Positions 9,508 to 18,176 of a stretch of DNA of 64,000 nt are shown here, in pieces; position 1 is the stretch's first letter, and each line of letters opens with the position of its first letter. The stretch covers positions 1 to 64,000 of the forward strand of contig NZ_MBEJ01000067.1 in assembly GCF_001953975.1 (NCBI RefSeq). The letters run 5' to 3'. The stretch is from Mycobacterium sp. NS-7484. Lineage in GTDB: Bacteria > Actinomycetota > Actinomycetes > Mycobacteriales > Mycobacteriaceae. A program made the position numbers and the translations under genes. The notes below the pieces were generated by a model that ran no database searches, had not been told where the DNA came from, and saw only the letters and a list, made by a program, of their open reading frames with translations.

Positions 9508-10893
9508 CTACCGGCTGGAGCTGGCGTCGCCTGCCCGCCGGGGGCGCCGCGGCCCACCGCGCTGATGGCCACCGGTACCGGAGCGGGCCGGCGCTCCGCC
9601 GTTGCGGTTGCCACCGCTGGGACGGTTGCGCCGCTGCTGCTGACCGGACTTGCCGCCACCCTGGCGGCGCGGCGCCTGCGCGGGCTGCGCAGCGGGCTCG
9701 GGGCGGATCGGATCACCGAAAACCCGGTCGCCGGGCGCGATCTCACGAAGCACCGGATGGTCGGTGCCCTTCACCCGGGTGATGGTGGGCTTGACCCCGG
9801 CCTTGCGGGTCAGGCTGCGCACGTCGGAAACCTGGGCGTCGTGCATGATCGTCACGACGGTGCCCTCGTTGCCGGCGCGGGCCGTGCGGCCGGACCGATG
9901 CAGGTAGGCCTTGTGCTCGACCGGCGGGTCGGCGTGCACGACGAGGCTGACGTCGTCGACGTGGATACCGCGGGCGGCGATGTCGGTGGCCACCAGCACG
10001 CCCGCCGATCCGTCGGAGAACGCCGTCAGGTTACGGGTGCGGGCGTTCTGGGACAGGTTGCCGTGCAGCTCAACTGCCGCGATGCCGCGTGAATTCAGTT
10101 GGCGGGTGAGGTTTTTCGCACCGTACTTGGTGCGGGCGAACACGATCGTGCGGCCCGGTGCGGCGGCCAGGTCGGCGACCACATTGATCCGCGTCGAATT
10201 GTCCACGTGCAGCACGTGGTGCACCATCGCGGTCACCGGGGACTGGGCGGAGTCCACGCTGTGCACCACCGGCTCGTGCAGGTAGCGGTCCACCAGGACG
10301 TCCACCCCGGCGTCGAGGGTGGCCGAGAACAGCAGCCGCTGACAGTTCTTCGGCGTGCGGTCCAGCAGCCGCTTCACGCCGGGCAGGAAACCGAGATCGG
10401 CCATGTGGTCGGCCTCGTCGAGCACGGTGATCTCCACCGCGGACAGATCGGCGTGACCCGAACGCATGTGGTCCTCGAGCCGTCCCGGGCACGCGATCAC
10501 GATGTCCACCCCGCGCTGCAGCGCCGCGATCTGCGGGTTGGGGCCCACACCGCCGAAGATGTTGACCGACCGCAACCCGGTGGCCGCCGCCAGCGGGGCC
10601 AGCGACGCCTCGATCTGAGTGACCAGTTCGCGGGTGGGCGCCAGGATCAGCGCGCGCGGGCGGTTGGGAGCCCGCCGGGTTCCGCTTTTGGCCAGGCGCG
10701 ACACCAGCGGCAGCAGGAACGCATAGGTCTTACCGGAGCCGGTACGGCCGCGGCCGAGCACATCGCGGCCGGTCAGCGAGTCGGGCAGGGTGGCGGCCTG
10801 GATGGGGAACGGCGTGGTCACGCCGTTGGCGGCAAGTGCCGCCACAAGTTCGGTGGGCAGGCCGAGGTCGGCAAAGGTGGTCTGGGCAGACAA
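9508..10893 (-). CDS. DEAD-box ATP-dependent RNA helicase, RhlE-like
   Basis: About 461 residues. Helicase motifs appear in order: the Q motif (TTPFPIQAATLP), motif I (GRTGSGKT), Ia (PTRELV), Ib (CPGRLEDH), DEAD as DEADHMAD, III (SAT), then V (ATDIAARGIH) and VI (HRSGRTARAG). A basic Gly/Arg/Asn-rich tail of about 80 residues follows, typical of RNA-binding extensions. I prefer the TTG at 10893 because GGAG lies exactly 7 nt before it and the next residues (SAQTTFADLGL) start the conserved domain. The frame is open further upstream. It probably acts in RNA remodelling or decay, but the substrate cannot be read from sequence. Confidence 0.92.
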   Translation of the reverse strand: MSAQTTFADLGLPTELVAALAANGVTTPFPIQAATLPDSLTGRDVLGRGRTGSGKTYAFLLPLVSRLAKSGTRRAPNRPRALILAPTRELVTQIEASLAPLAAATGLRSVNIFGGVGPNPQIAALQRGVDIVIACPGRLEDHMRSGHADLSAVEITVLDEADHMADLGFLPGVKRLLDRTPKNCQRLLFSATLDAGVDVLVDRYLHEPVVHSVDSAQSPVTAMVHHVLHVDNSTRINVVADLAAAPGRTIVFARTKYGAKNLTRQLNSRGIAAVELHGNLSQNARTRNLTAFSDGSAGVLVATDIAARGIHVDDVSLVVHADPPVEHKAYLHRSGRTARAGNEGTVVTIMHDAQVSDVRSLTRKAGVKPTITRVKGTDHPVLREIAPGDRVFGDPIRPEPAAQPAQAPRRQGGGKSGQQQRRNRPSGGNRNGGAPARSGTGGHQRGGPRRPRRAGDASSSR

Positions 10894-11170
10894 AAAACAA
10901 CTCCGAAGAAAGTAGGCGACGTTCTGCTCGGCGCGGGTGACTCCCGCGGCGCTGAGATGGTGAGATCGAGATCGCGGCAAAGGCAGAACGAGCAAGCCGC
11001 CGTGACACCACTATACCGGCCGGCGACCGATTCACCGATTCGCCAGCGTGTGACCACGCGGTGGCATACACGCAACCGGCAGGTCAACTATCCTGGCGGT
11101 CACGCGTCAATGCCATGTCCATGCCGGGAGCGTGATAGCGGTGGCCGCATCGAGAACCGCGGGAGGCCGG

Positions 11171-12436
11171 ATGTCAACCCGGGCACAGCCCGCGAAGGTG
11201 CGTGCCATCCATGACCTGTTCATCGAGGGGCGGGTGGATGCCGACTATCTGGATTCGGCCCCGGTGCGCCGCATCATCGCCGAGAGTTGGCAGCGCAGCC
11301 TGGCTACCGGTGTGGATCCTGACCTCGGGGCCAGGGCCGCGGCTGCCGCGACGGCGCTGACCGAACTGCGCGAGAGCCATCCGTTGGCTGCCACCTTGCC
11401 GCTGATCCGGCGGCTCCTGGTCGATGATGCCGTCGACGCCGGGGTGCTGGTGGCGATCACCGCGGCCGACGGCACGCTGCTCTGGGTCGAGGGCGACCAT
11501 GGCGTGCGCCGCAAAGCCGAGGCGATGAACTTCGTGCCCGGATCGGACTGGAGCGAGCGCACGGCCGGGACCAACGCCCCGGGCACCGCCCTGGCGTTGG
11601 ACCGCGAACTGCAGATCTTGGGCTCCGAGCACTTCTCCCGCATCGTGCACCCGTGGAGTTGTACGGCGGTTCCGGTGCACGACCCGGCCACCGGCGCACT
11701 ACTGGGTGCCATCGATCTGACCGGCGGGTCCAAGGTGGCGTCACCGCAGACGTTGGCCCTGGTCAGGGCGACCGCGGCGGCAGTGGAGAACCAGTTGGCC
11801 CTGCTGCGCCTCACTGCACCCGTCGTCGCCCCGAAGGACGAGGGCGCGCGGCTGCGGGTGCTGGGCGCCGACCGTCCGCGCTGGCGGGTGCCCGATGCCA
11901 CCGGCCGGCCTCAAGACAGTGTGCTGACCGGGCGGCACGCCGACATCCTGGTGTTGCTGATCCGCCACCCCGAGGGCTTGAGCGCGGATCATCTGGCGCT
12001 GCTGCTCGACGACAAAGACCTCGACGTGGTCACGGTGCGCGCCGAGGTGTCGCGGCTACGCCGGGTCATCGGTGGCCAGTACATCGCCTCGCGGCCGTAC
12101 CGACTGCTCGCGCCGGTGGCCAGCGACATGGGTGACGTGTACGACGCGCTGCAGGCCGGGAACGTGGCGGCCGCCCTCGATGCATACTCGGGGGCGTTGT
12201 TGCCGCAGTCGGTGTCTCCGGCGATCGCCCGGCTGCGTACCGAGCTGAGCGCCAGCCTGCGTGAAGCGGTCCTGACCGGCGGCAACTTGCAACTGCTGCG
12301 CCGGTGGTTGGAGCTGCCCGACGGCCGTGACGATCGCCGCGGCTGGCGAGTGCTGCACGATCACGCCGACGCCGACCCGGTGGCCCGCGCGCAGGCTCGT
12401 GGACATCTGGCCGGAATCGACTCAGAACTGGCCTGA
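11171..12436 (+). CDS. GAF-domain transcriptional regulator next to the aldehyde dehydrogenase
   Basis: About 421 residues. The N-terminal 230 residues resemble the sensory part of AcoR/DhaR-type activators: IIAESWQRSLATGVDPD, then a GAF domain containing GSDWSERTAGTNAPGTAL and a HPWSCTAVPVHDP segment. No AAA+ sigma-54 interaction module follows. Instead the second half has a winged-helix-like segment (HADILVLLIRHPEGLSADHL and EVSRLRRVIG). I infer that it controls the adenosine-free aldehyde branch next door, the aldehyde dehydrogenase starting 133 bp downstream. The ATG at 11171 has GGGAGG just upstream and is preferred to a GTG at 11132. The inducer is unknown. Confidence 0.8.
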   Translation: MSTRAQPAKVRAIHDLFIEGRVDADYLDSAPVRRIIAESWQRSLATGVDPDLGARAAAAATALTELRESHPLAATLPLIRRLLVDDAVDAGVLVAITAADGTLLWVEGDHGVRRKAEAMNFVPGSDWSERTAGTNAPGTALALDRELQILGSEHFSRIVHPWSCTAVPVHDPATGALLGAIDLTGGSKVASPQTLALVRATAAAVENQLALLRLTAPVVAPKDEGARLRVLGADRPRWRVPDATGRPQDSVLTGRHADILVLLIRHPEGLSADHLALLLDDKDLDVVTVRAEVSRLRRVIGGQYIASRPYRLLAPVASDMGDVYDALQAGNVAAALDAYSGALLPQSVSPAIARLRTELSASLREAVLTGGNLQLLRRWLELPDGRDDRRGWRVLHDHADADPVARAQARGHLAGIDSELA

Positions 12437-12478
12437 ATCGTCGGCCCGCCGACGGGCTGAATTGTCGGCCCGCCGACG
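12433..12478. promoter_or_regulatory. Tandem palindromes upstream of the aldehyde dehydrogenase
   Basis: Two 22-bp direct repeats with one mismatch start at 12433 and 12457 (period 24 bp). Each contains the palindrome GTCGGC-CC-GCCGAC. They begin at the regulator's stop codon and end about 90 bp before the dehydrogenase start. The arrangement looks like a double operator; the binding protein is not known, and the adjacent GAF regulator is the obvious candidate. Confidence 0.6.
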
Positions 12479-12489
12479 CATTTCACGTG

Positions 12490-12506
12490 TGCAACTGTGC
12501 TGCAAC
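12490..12506. promoter_or_regulatory. Phased TGCAAC direct repeat upstream of the aldehyde dehydrogenase
   Basis: TGCAAC occurs at 12490-12495 and again at 12501-12506, 11 bp apart, so both copies face the same side of the helix. The same motif with the same phasing recurs upstream of the diol dehydratase operon near 15343-15394. Confidence 0.5.
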
Positions 12507-12568
12507 GTACTGCTGACTACCTTTAGTGATGACCGACACACAACCGTGTCCGAATGCAGGAGATTGCC

Positions 12569-14092
<1,524 letters not shown>

Positions 14093-14106
14093 CACCGAGC
14101 CACCGC

Positions 14107-14163
14107 CGAACGTGAGCTTGTGTGCGTAACCCCCCGCAAATCTCGCACACAAGCTCACGTTCG
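14107..14163. repeat. Perfect 20-bp inverted repeat after the aldehyde dehydrogenase
   Basis: CGAACGTGAGCTTGTGTGCG (14107-14126) is exactly complementary to 14144-14163, with a 17-nt loop. It can form a strong hairpin and may end or attenuate transcription into the HbpS-like gene, whose start is 20 bp downstream. A related element with the same CGAACGTGA core lies at 25413-25474, so it may belong to a dispersed intergenic repeat family. Confidence 0.8.
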
Positions 14164-14182
14164 CGGTCTACCTGGAGGACAT

Positions 14183-14581
14183 ATGACATCCCTGCCGTTG
14201 TCCACGGCCCAGAAGGTGATCGACGCCGCCATCGCGAAGGCGAACGAGATCGGCCAGCCGATGAACATTGCGGTGGTCGATGACGGAGGCCATCTGGTGG
14301 CATTCGTCCGGATGGACGGTGCGATCAAGGCCAGCATCGACATCTCGATCCGCAAGGCGCGCACGGCGGTGCTGATGAACCTGCCCACCAGCGCGCTGAT
14401 GGACCTGGTTCAGCCCGGTGGTGAGTTGTACGGCCTGGAGCAGACCGCCGGCGGGCTCGTGGTGTTCGGCGGTGGCATCCCACTGGAGGCCGATGGCATC
14501 GTCATCGGTGCGGTCGGTGTGAGTGCGGGCAGTGTGGAGCAGGATGTGGCGGTGGCGACCGCCGCGGCAGCGGCAATCTGA
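14183..14581 (+). CDS. GlcG/HbpS-family (DUF336) protein, PduO C-terminal-like
   Basis: A 132-residue protein with the DUF336 pattern: LSTAQKVIDAAIAKANEIG, then NIAVVDDGGHLVAFVRMDGA, SIRKARTA and a glycine-rich GGIPLEADGIVIGAVGVSAG. HbpS proteins bind haem, and the same fold is the C-terminal domain of PduO, whose N-terminal domain makes adenosylcobalamin. Only the C-terminal type of domain is present here; no adenosyltransferase domain is fused. The start at 14183 has CTGGAGGAC just upstream; a longer version from 14120 would begin inside the inverted repeat. Position in a B12-enzyme cluster suggests a haem- or cobalamin-related accessory role. Confidence 0.85.
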   Translation: MTSLPLSTAQKVIDAAIAKANEIGQPMNIAVVDDGGHLVAFVRMDGAIKASIDISIRKARTAVLMNLPTSALMDLVQPGGELYGLEQTAGGLVVFGGGIPLEADGIVIGAVGVSAGSVEQDVAVATAAAAAI

Positions 14582-14610
14582 CAGAAGCCGGAGTGGCTGC
14601 CCTGTAGGCA

Positions 14611-15309
14611 TCACACCAACACGCAGTCACCGCAGTAGCCGCCGCCGGGCACTTGGTAGAACAGGCAGCAGTTGCGCCGCCGAAACCGTTCTCCCACAAC
14701 GTCTGCGGTCCCACGCAGCCGCTCGGTCGTGAGCAGTGCCTTCACCAGTTCGCGGCCGTGCGCGGCGGCGTCGGGACGGGAGCCGGCCAGCACGGTGACG
14801 GCACCGTTGGCCGCCGATGCGACGTTGCCCCACATCACCTGTGGTGGCAGCGAAACCGCCTGCCGCATCGTGTCGTTCAGCAGGTTCAACACGAGCCCGA
14901 TCAGCGAATCGGCGATGATGGCTGCGCCGCGGTGTGGGTCGGTTTCACGCACCCACTCGACACCGTCGGACCCCAGCAGTGGTCGATGTGATGAATTCTC
15001 CTGCCAGAAGAGCGAATCCAGCGTGAGCACGGGAACGGCGCCCAGGCACACCGCGGCGCCGACGGCGGGGGAGAGCAGGCGCGCGGTGATCGCCAGGTGC
15101 AGCGAGGAGGCCGCTGCCTTGACCGGGATGTCGGCCTCGTCGACGCCGAAGCCGGATGCGGTCGCGGCCCGGGTGCGCATGGTGTACTCGCGTAACACCG
15201 CCGGGTCGCCGCACAGCGATCCGATGGGCCGCCAGGTGGCCGCCTCAGCCGTCGGCAGGGCAAAGAACTCGCCGAGGGCGGCGAGCGAGCTGAATCCCGG
15301 AACGTGCAT
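14611..15309 (-). CDS. FhuF-like [2Fe-2S] ferric-siderophore reductase family protein
   Basis: A 232-residue protein with a C-terminal C-C-x10-C-x2-C pattern (RNCCLFYQ...GYCGDC), the hallmark of FhuF-type iron reductases, which carry an unusual [2Fe-2S] cluster. The N-terminal 180 residues have the conserved W-R-P and LHLAITARLLSPAVGAA stretches of this family. It is encoded opposite to the surrounding diol dehydratase genes and shares an upstream region with the small subunit gene. In this setting it might reduce iron or a cobalt corrinoid; the second idea is speculation. An inverted repeat 9 bp upstream of the start resembles separated iron-box half-sites. Confidence 0.8.
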   Translation of the reverse strand: MHVPGFSSLAALGEFFALPTAEAATWRPIGSLCGDPAVLREYTMRTRAATASGFGVDEADIPVKAAASSLHLAITARLLSPAVGAAVCLGAVPVLTLDSLFWQENSSHRPLLGSDGVEWVRETDPHRGAAIIADSLIGLVLNLLNDTMRQAVSLPPQVMWGNVASAANGAVTVLAGSRPDAAAHGRELVKALLTTERLRGTADVVGERFRRRNCCLFYQVPGGGYCGDCVLV

Positions 15310-15317
15310 CGTCGGGA

Positions 15318-15338
15318 CAGGTTAGCCGCACTGACCTG
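15318..15338. promoter_or_regulatory. Inverted repeat upstream of the FhuF-like gene
   Basis: CAGGTTAG-N5-CTGACCTG (15318-15338) is an 8-bp inverted repeat with one mismatch. The arms resemble halves of the mycobacterial IdeR iron box (AGGTTAG/CTAACCT), but the spacing is 4 bp longer than in the consensus, so IdeR binding is doubtful. Confidence 0.35.
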
Positions 15339-15342
15339 CAGC

Positions 15343-15394
15343 GCAACCTTCATGCAACGTGATGCAGCGCACAATCGTCGGGCGTTGTGTTGCA
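15343..15394. promoter_or_regulatory. Phased TGCAAC-like repeats upstream of the diol dehydratase operon
   Basis: GCAAC-like half-sites start at 15343 (CGCAAC), 15354 (TGCAAC from 15353) and 15364 (TGCAGC from 15363), spaced 11 and 10 bp, and a reverse copy GTTGCA lies at 15389-15394. The same motif and phasing occur before the aldehyde dehydrogenase gene, suggesting shared control. Confidence 0.5.
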
Positions 15395-15433
15395 CGCGGA
15401 GAGAGAACCGCACCGAATCAGTTGGAGCAGTGA

Positions 15434-15862
15434 ATGACAGAACCGACCCTCGATCCGTCGGCGGACTACCCGCTGAGCCTCAATCGCACGGACTTGCTGT
15501 TCACCCCCAACGGCAAGCCGATCACCGACCTCACCATGGAGGCGGTGATGTCAGGTGAGGTCGAAGCCTCGGACCTGCGCATCACGCCGCAGACATTGCG
15601 CCTGCAGGCGCAGATCGCCGAGAAGGTGGGGCGTCGCCAGCTGGGGTCGAACCTCCGCCGGGCCGCCGAGATGACCGCAATCAGCGATGAGCGGGTGTTG
15701 CAGATCTACAACGCGTTGCGGCCCAACGCCTCGACCAAGGCCGAGCTCGACTCGATCGCCGACGAGTTGGACACGAAATACGGCGCGGGATTGCTGGCCG
15801 AGCTCGTCCGTGAAGCCGCCGACGTATACGAGCGTCGCGACATCCTGGCCACCAACGAATAG
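15434..15862 (+). CDS. pduE: Coenzyme B12-dependent diol/glycerol dehydratase, small subunit
   Basis: A 142-residue PduE/DhaG-type subunit: DYPLSLNRTDLLFTPNGKPI at the start, ITPQTLRLQAQIAEKVGRRQ in the middle and RPNASTKAELDSIADELD near the end all match the family. It belongs to the alpha2-beta2-gamma2 enzyme that converts 1,2-propanediol to propionaldehyde (or glycerol to 3-hydroxypropionaldehyde). Unusually the small subunit is encoded first; enteric pdu operons run large-medium-small. It lies 9 bp before the large subunit gene. Confidence 0.93.
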   Translation: MTEPTLDPSADYPLSLNRTDLLFTPNGKPITDLTMEAVMSGEVEASDLRITPQTLRLQAQIAEKVGRRQLGSNLRRAAEMTAISDERVLQIYNALRPNASTKAELDSIADELDTKYGAGLLAELVREAADVYERRDILATNE

Positions 15863-15871
15863 GAGACACCG

Positions 15872-17590
15872 GTGACAGCAGCATCGCCCCAGCATTCCGC
15901 GGCAGGCCACCGCCGGCAGTCCGAGCGCACCAAGGTCCTCGAAGACCGGCCGGTCAACCTCGACGGCTTCGTCGAGGAATGGCCCGAGGTCGGCATGGTG
16001 GCCATGGACAGCGCCTTCGATCCGGCGCCGAGCGTGCGGGTCGCCGACGGCGTCATCGTGGAGATGGACGGCCGGGCCCGTGCCGATTTCGACTTCATCG
16101 ACCAGTTCATCGCCGATCACGCCATCGACATTGCGACCACCGAACAGGCCATGGCGATCCCGGCGGCAGAGATCGCCCGGATGCTGGTCGACCCGCATGT
16201 GACCCGCGAACAGGTGATCGCGGTGACCGGTGGCCTCACCCCGGCCAAGCTGCTCGAAGTCGCCAAGACGCTCAACATCGTCGAGATCATGATGGGCATC
16301 CAGAAGATGCGGGCCCGTCGCACTCCGGCGAATCAGGCGCACTGCACGAGTGCGCGGGACAATCCACTGCAGGTCGCCTGTGAGGCCGCCGAGGCATCGC
16401 TGCGCGGATTCTCGGAAGTGGAAACGACTTTGGGCGTCGTGCGCTACGCGCCGCTGGTCGCGATGGCCCAGCAGATCGGTAGCCAGGTCGGCATCGGCGG
16501 CCGGCTGACCCAGTGCGCGCTGGAGGAGGCCACCGAGCTGGAACTGGGTATGCGCGGCATCACCGCCTACGCCGAGACCATCTCGGTGTACGGCACCGAA
16601 TCGGTGTTCGTCGACGGCGACGACACTCCATGGTCGAAGGCGTTTCTGGCCGCCGCCTATGCGTCACGCGGGATCAAGATGCGGTTCACCTCCGGCACCG
16701 GCTCTGAGGTACAGATGGGCAATGCCGAAGGCCGGTCCATGCTGTACCTGGAGATCCGCTGCATCCTGGTCGCGAAAGGTGCAGGCGTACAAGGATTGCA
16801 GAACGGTTCGATCTCGTGCATCGGTGTGCCCGGCGCAGTGCCGGCCGGCATCCGGGCCGTCGCGGCCGAGAACCTGATCGCCTCGGCGCTGGACCTGGAA
16901 TGCGCCTCGGGTAACGACCAGTCGTTCTCGCATTCGCCGATGCGCCGGATCGCCCGGTTGTTGCCGCAGATGATGCCGGGCACCGACTTCATCTGCTCGG
17001 GCTACTCGGCGCCGCCGAACTACGACGACATGTTCGCCGGGTCCAACCTGGACGCCGAAGACTACGACGACTTCAACACCATCCAGCGGGACCTGCAGAT
17101 CGACGGCGGACTGCGCCACGTGAACGAGGCCGAGATCCTCGCGGCCCGCCGCCGCGCGGGTAAGGCGCTGCAGGCGGTGTTCGCCTATCTCGACCTGCCG
17201 GCCATCACCGATGCCGAGATCGAGACGGCCGTGTATGCCCATGGCAGCCGCGAGCTGATCCCGCGCGACGTCCTCGAAGACCTCAAGGGCGCCCAGCAGG
17301 TGATGGATCGCAACATCACCGGGCTGGACCTGGTCAAGGCGCTGGAATCCACCGGCTTCTCCGATGTCGCCGAAAACCTGTTGGCCGTGCTGCGGCAACG
17401 GGTTTCCGGTGATCTGCTGCAGACCTCGGCGATCATGACGCGTGACCTCACACCGTTGTCCGCAGTCAACGACCGCAACGACTATGCGGGTCCCGGTACC
17501 GGATACCGACCGTCCGGCGATCGCTGGGAGGAGATGAAGCGGCTGCGGCACGTGACCAGCGCCGAGAACCCCGAGCAGGAGGTCCAGTGA
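15872..17590 (+). CDS. pduC: Coenzyme B12-dependent diol/glycerol dehydratase, large subunit
   Basis: A 572-residue catalytic subunit (PduC is 554; the extra residues are an N-terminal extension before RPVNLDGFVEEWPEVG). The TIM-barrel region shows the strongly conserved GSEVQMGNAEGRSMLYLE, GVQGLQNGSISCIGVPGAVP and LECASGNDQSF stretches, which surround substrate, metal and cobalamin. The C-terminus reads AVNDRNDYAGPGTGYR, as in the family. Diol and glycerol dehydratases cannot be told apart from this alone. The start at 15872 (GTG, GGTGACAGC) follows AGGAGACACC closely. It is cotranscribed with the flanking subunits. Confidence 0.95.
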   Translation: MTAASPQHSAAGHRRQSERTKVLEDRPVNLDGFVEEWPEVGMVAMDSAFDPAPSVRVADGVIVEMDGRARADFDFIDQFIADHAIDIATTEQAMAIPAAEIARMLVDPHVTREQVIAVTGGLTPAKLLEVAKTLNIVEIMMGIQKMRARRTPANQAHCTSARDNPLQVACEAAEASLRGFSEVETTLGVVRYAPLVAMAQQIGSQVGIGGRLTQCALEEATELELGMRGITAYAETISVYGTESVFVDGDDTPWSKAFLAAAYASRGIKMRFTSGTGSEVQMGNAEGRSMLYLEIRCILVAKGAGVQGLQNGSISCIGVPGAVPAGIRAVAAENLIASALDLECASGNDQSFSHSPMRRIARLLPQMMPGTDFICSGYSAPPNYDDMFAGSNLDAEDYDDFNTIQRDLQIDGGLRHVNEAEILAARRRAGKALQAVFAYLDLPAITDAEIETAVYAHGSRELIPRDVLEDLKGAQQVMDRNITGLDLVKALESTGFSDVAENLLAVLRQRVSGDLLQTSAIMTRDLTPLSAVNDRNDYAGPGTGYRPSGDRWEEMKRLRHVTSAENPEQEVQ

Positions 17591-17591
17591 C

Positions 17592-18176
17592 ATGGCGGAC
17601 AGGACAATCACTTTCACCGGTGAGGGCCCCGCGACTGCCGGAACCCGCTCTGACGAGGTGGTACTGGCGATATCACCGGCCTTTGCCGACTTCTTCAGCC
17701 AGACGATCATCGGCCTGTCCCATGCCGACGTGATCCGGCAGATCTTGGCCGGCATCGAGGAGCAGGAGGTGGCGGCCCGGTGTATCCGGGTGCAGCACAG
17801 CAGTGACCTCGCGGTCATCGCGCACGCGGCGGCCAGGCTGAGCGGGTCGGGGATCGGTATCGGGATCCTGTCTCGCGGCACGTCGATGATCCACCAGCGT
17901 GACCTGCCGCGGTTGTCGAGCCTGGAGCTGTTTCCGCAGAGCCCGCTGATGACTCTGGAGACCTATCGCCAGATCGGGTCGAACGCCGCCCAGTACGCCA
18001 AAGGTGAATCGCCCGAACCGGTTCCGACGCTCAACGATCAAATGGCCCGGCCACGCTGGCAGGCCAAGGCGGCACTGCTGCACCTGAAGGAGACCGAGCA
18101 GATCCGTAAGCAGGCCCGGCCTGTCGAGGTGACCCCGCAGTTCGCCGAGCCCACCTCCGAGGCACTGGGGACCTGA
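17592..18176 (+). CDS. pduD: Coenzyme B12-dependent diol/glycerol dehydratase, medium subunit
   Basis: A 194-residue PduD-type subunit with EVVLAISPAFADFFSQTIIGLSH near the start and GSGIGIGILSRGTSMIHQRDL in the core, the part that supports the base of the cobalamin. Its N-terminus is short: PduD of microcompartment-forming bacteria carries a targeting extension of about 35 residues, and no such long amphipathic leader is evident, in line with the absence of shell genes. The stop overlaps the ATG of the reactivase gene by one base. Confidence 0.93.
   Translation: MADRTITFTGEGPATAGTRSDEVVLAISPAFADFFSQTIIGLSHADVIRQILAGIEEQEVAARCIRVQHSSDLAVIAHAAARLSGSGIGIGILSRGTSMIHQRDLPRLSSLELFPQSPLMTLETYRQIGSNAAQYAKGESPEPVPTLNDQMARPRWQAKAALLHLKETEQIRKQARPVEVTPQFAEPTSEALGT

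Noticed and set aside
15318..15338. True IdeR iron box
   Set aside because: The half-sites are similar but the spacing is 4 bp too long; kept only as an inverted repeat of unknown binder.
15310..15433. Adenosylcobalamin riboswitch before the diol dehydratase genes
   Set aside because: The region is too short and no B12-box-like sequence was seen; protein-type repeats are present instead.
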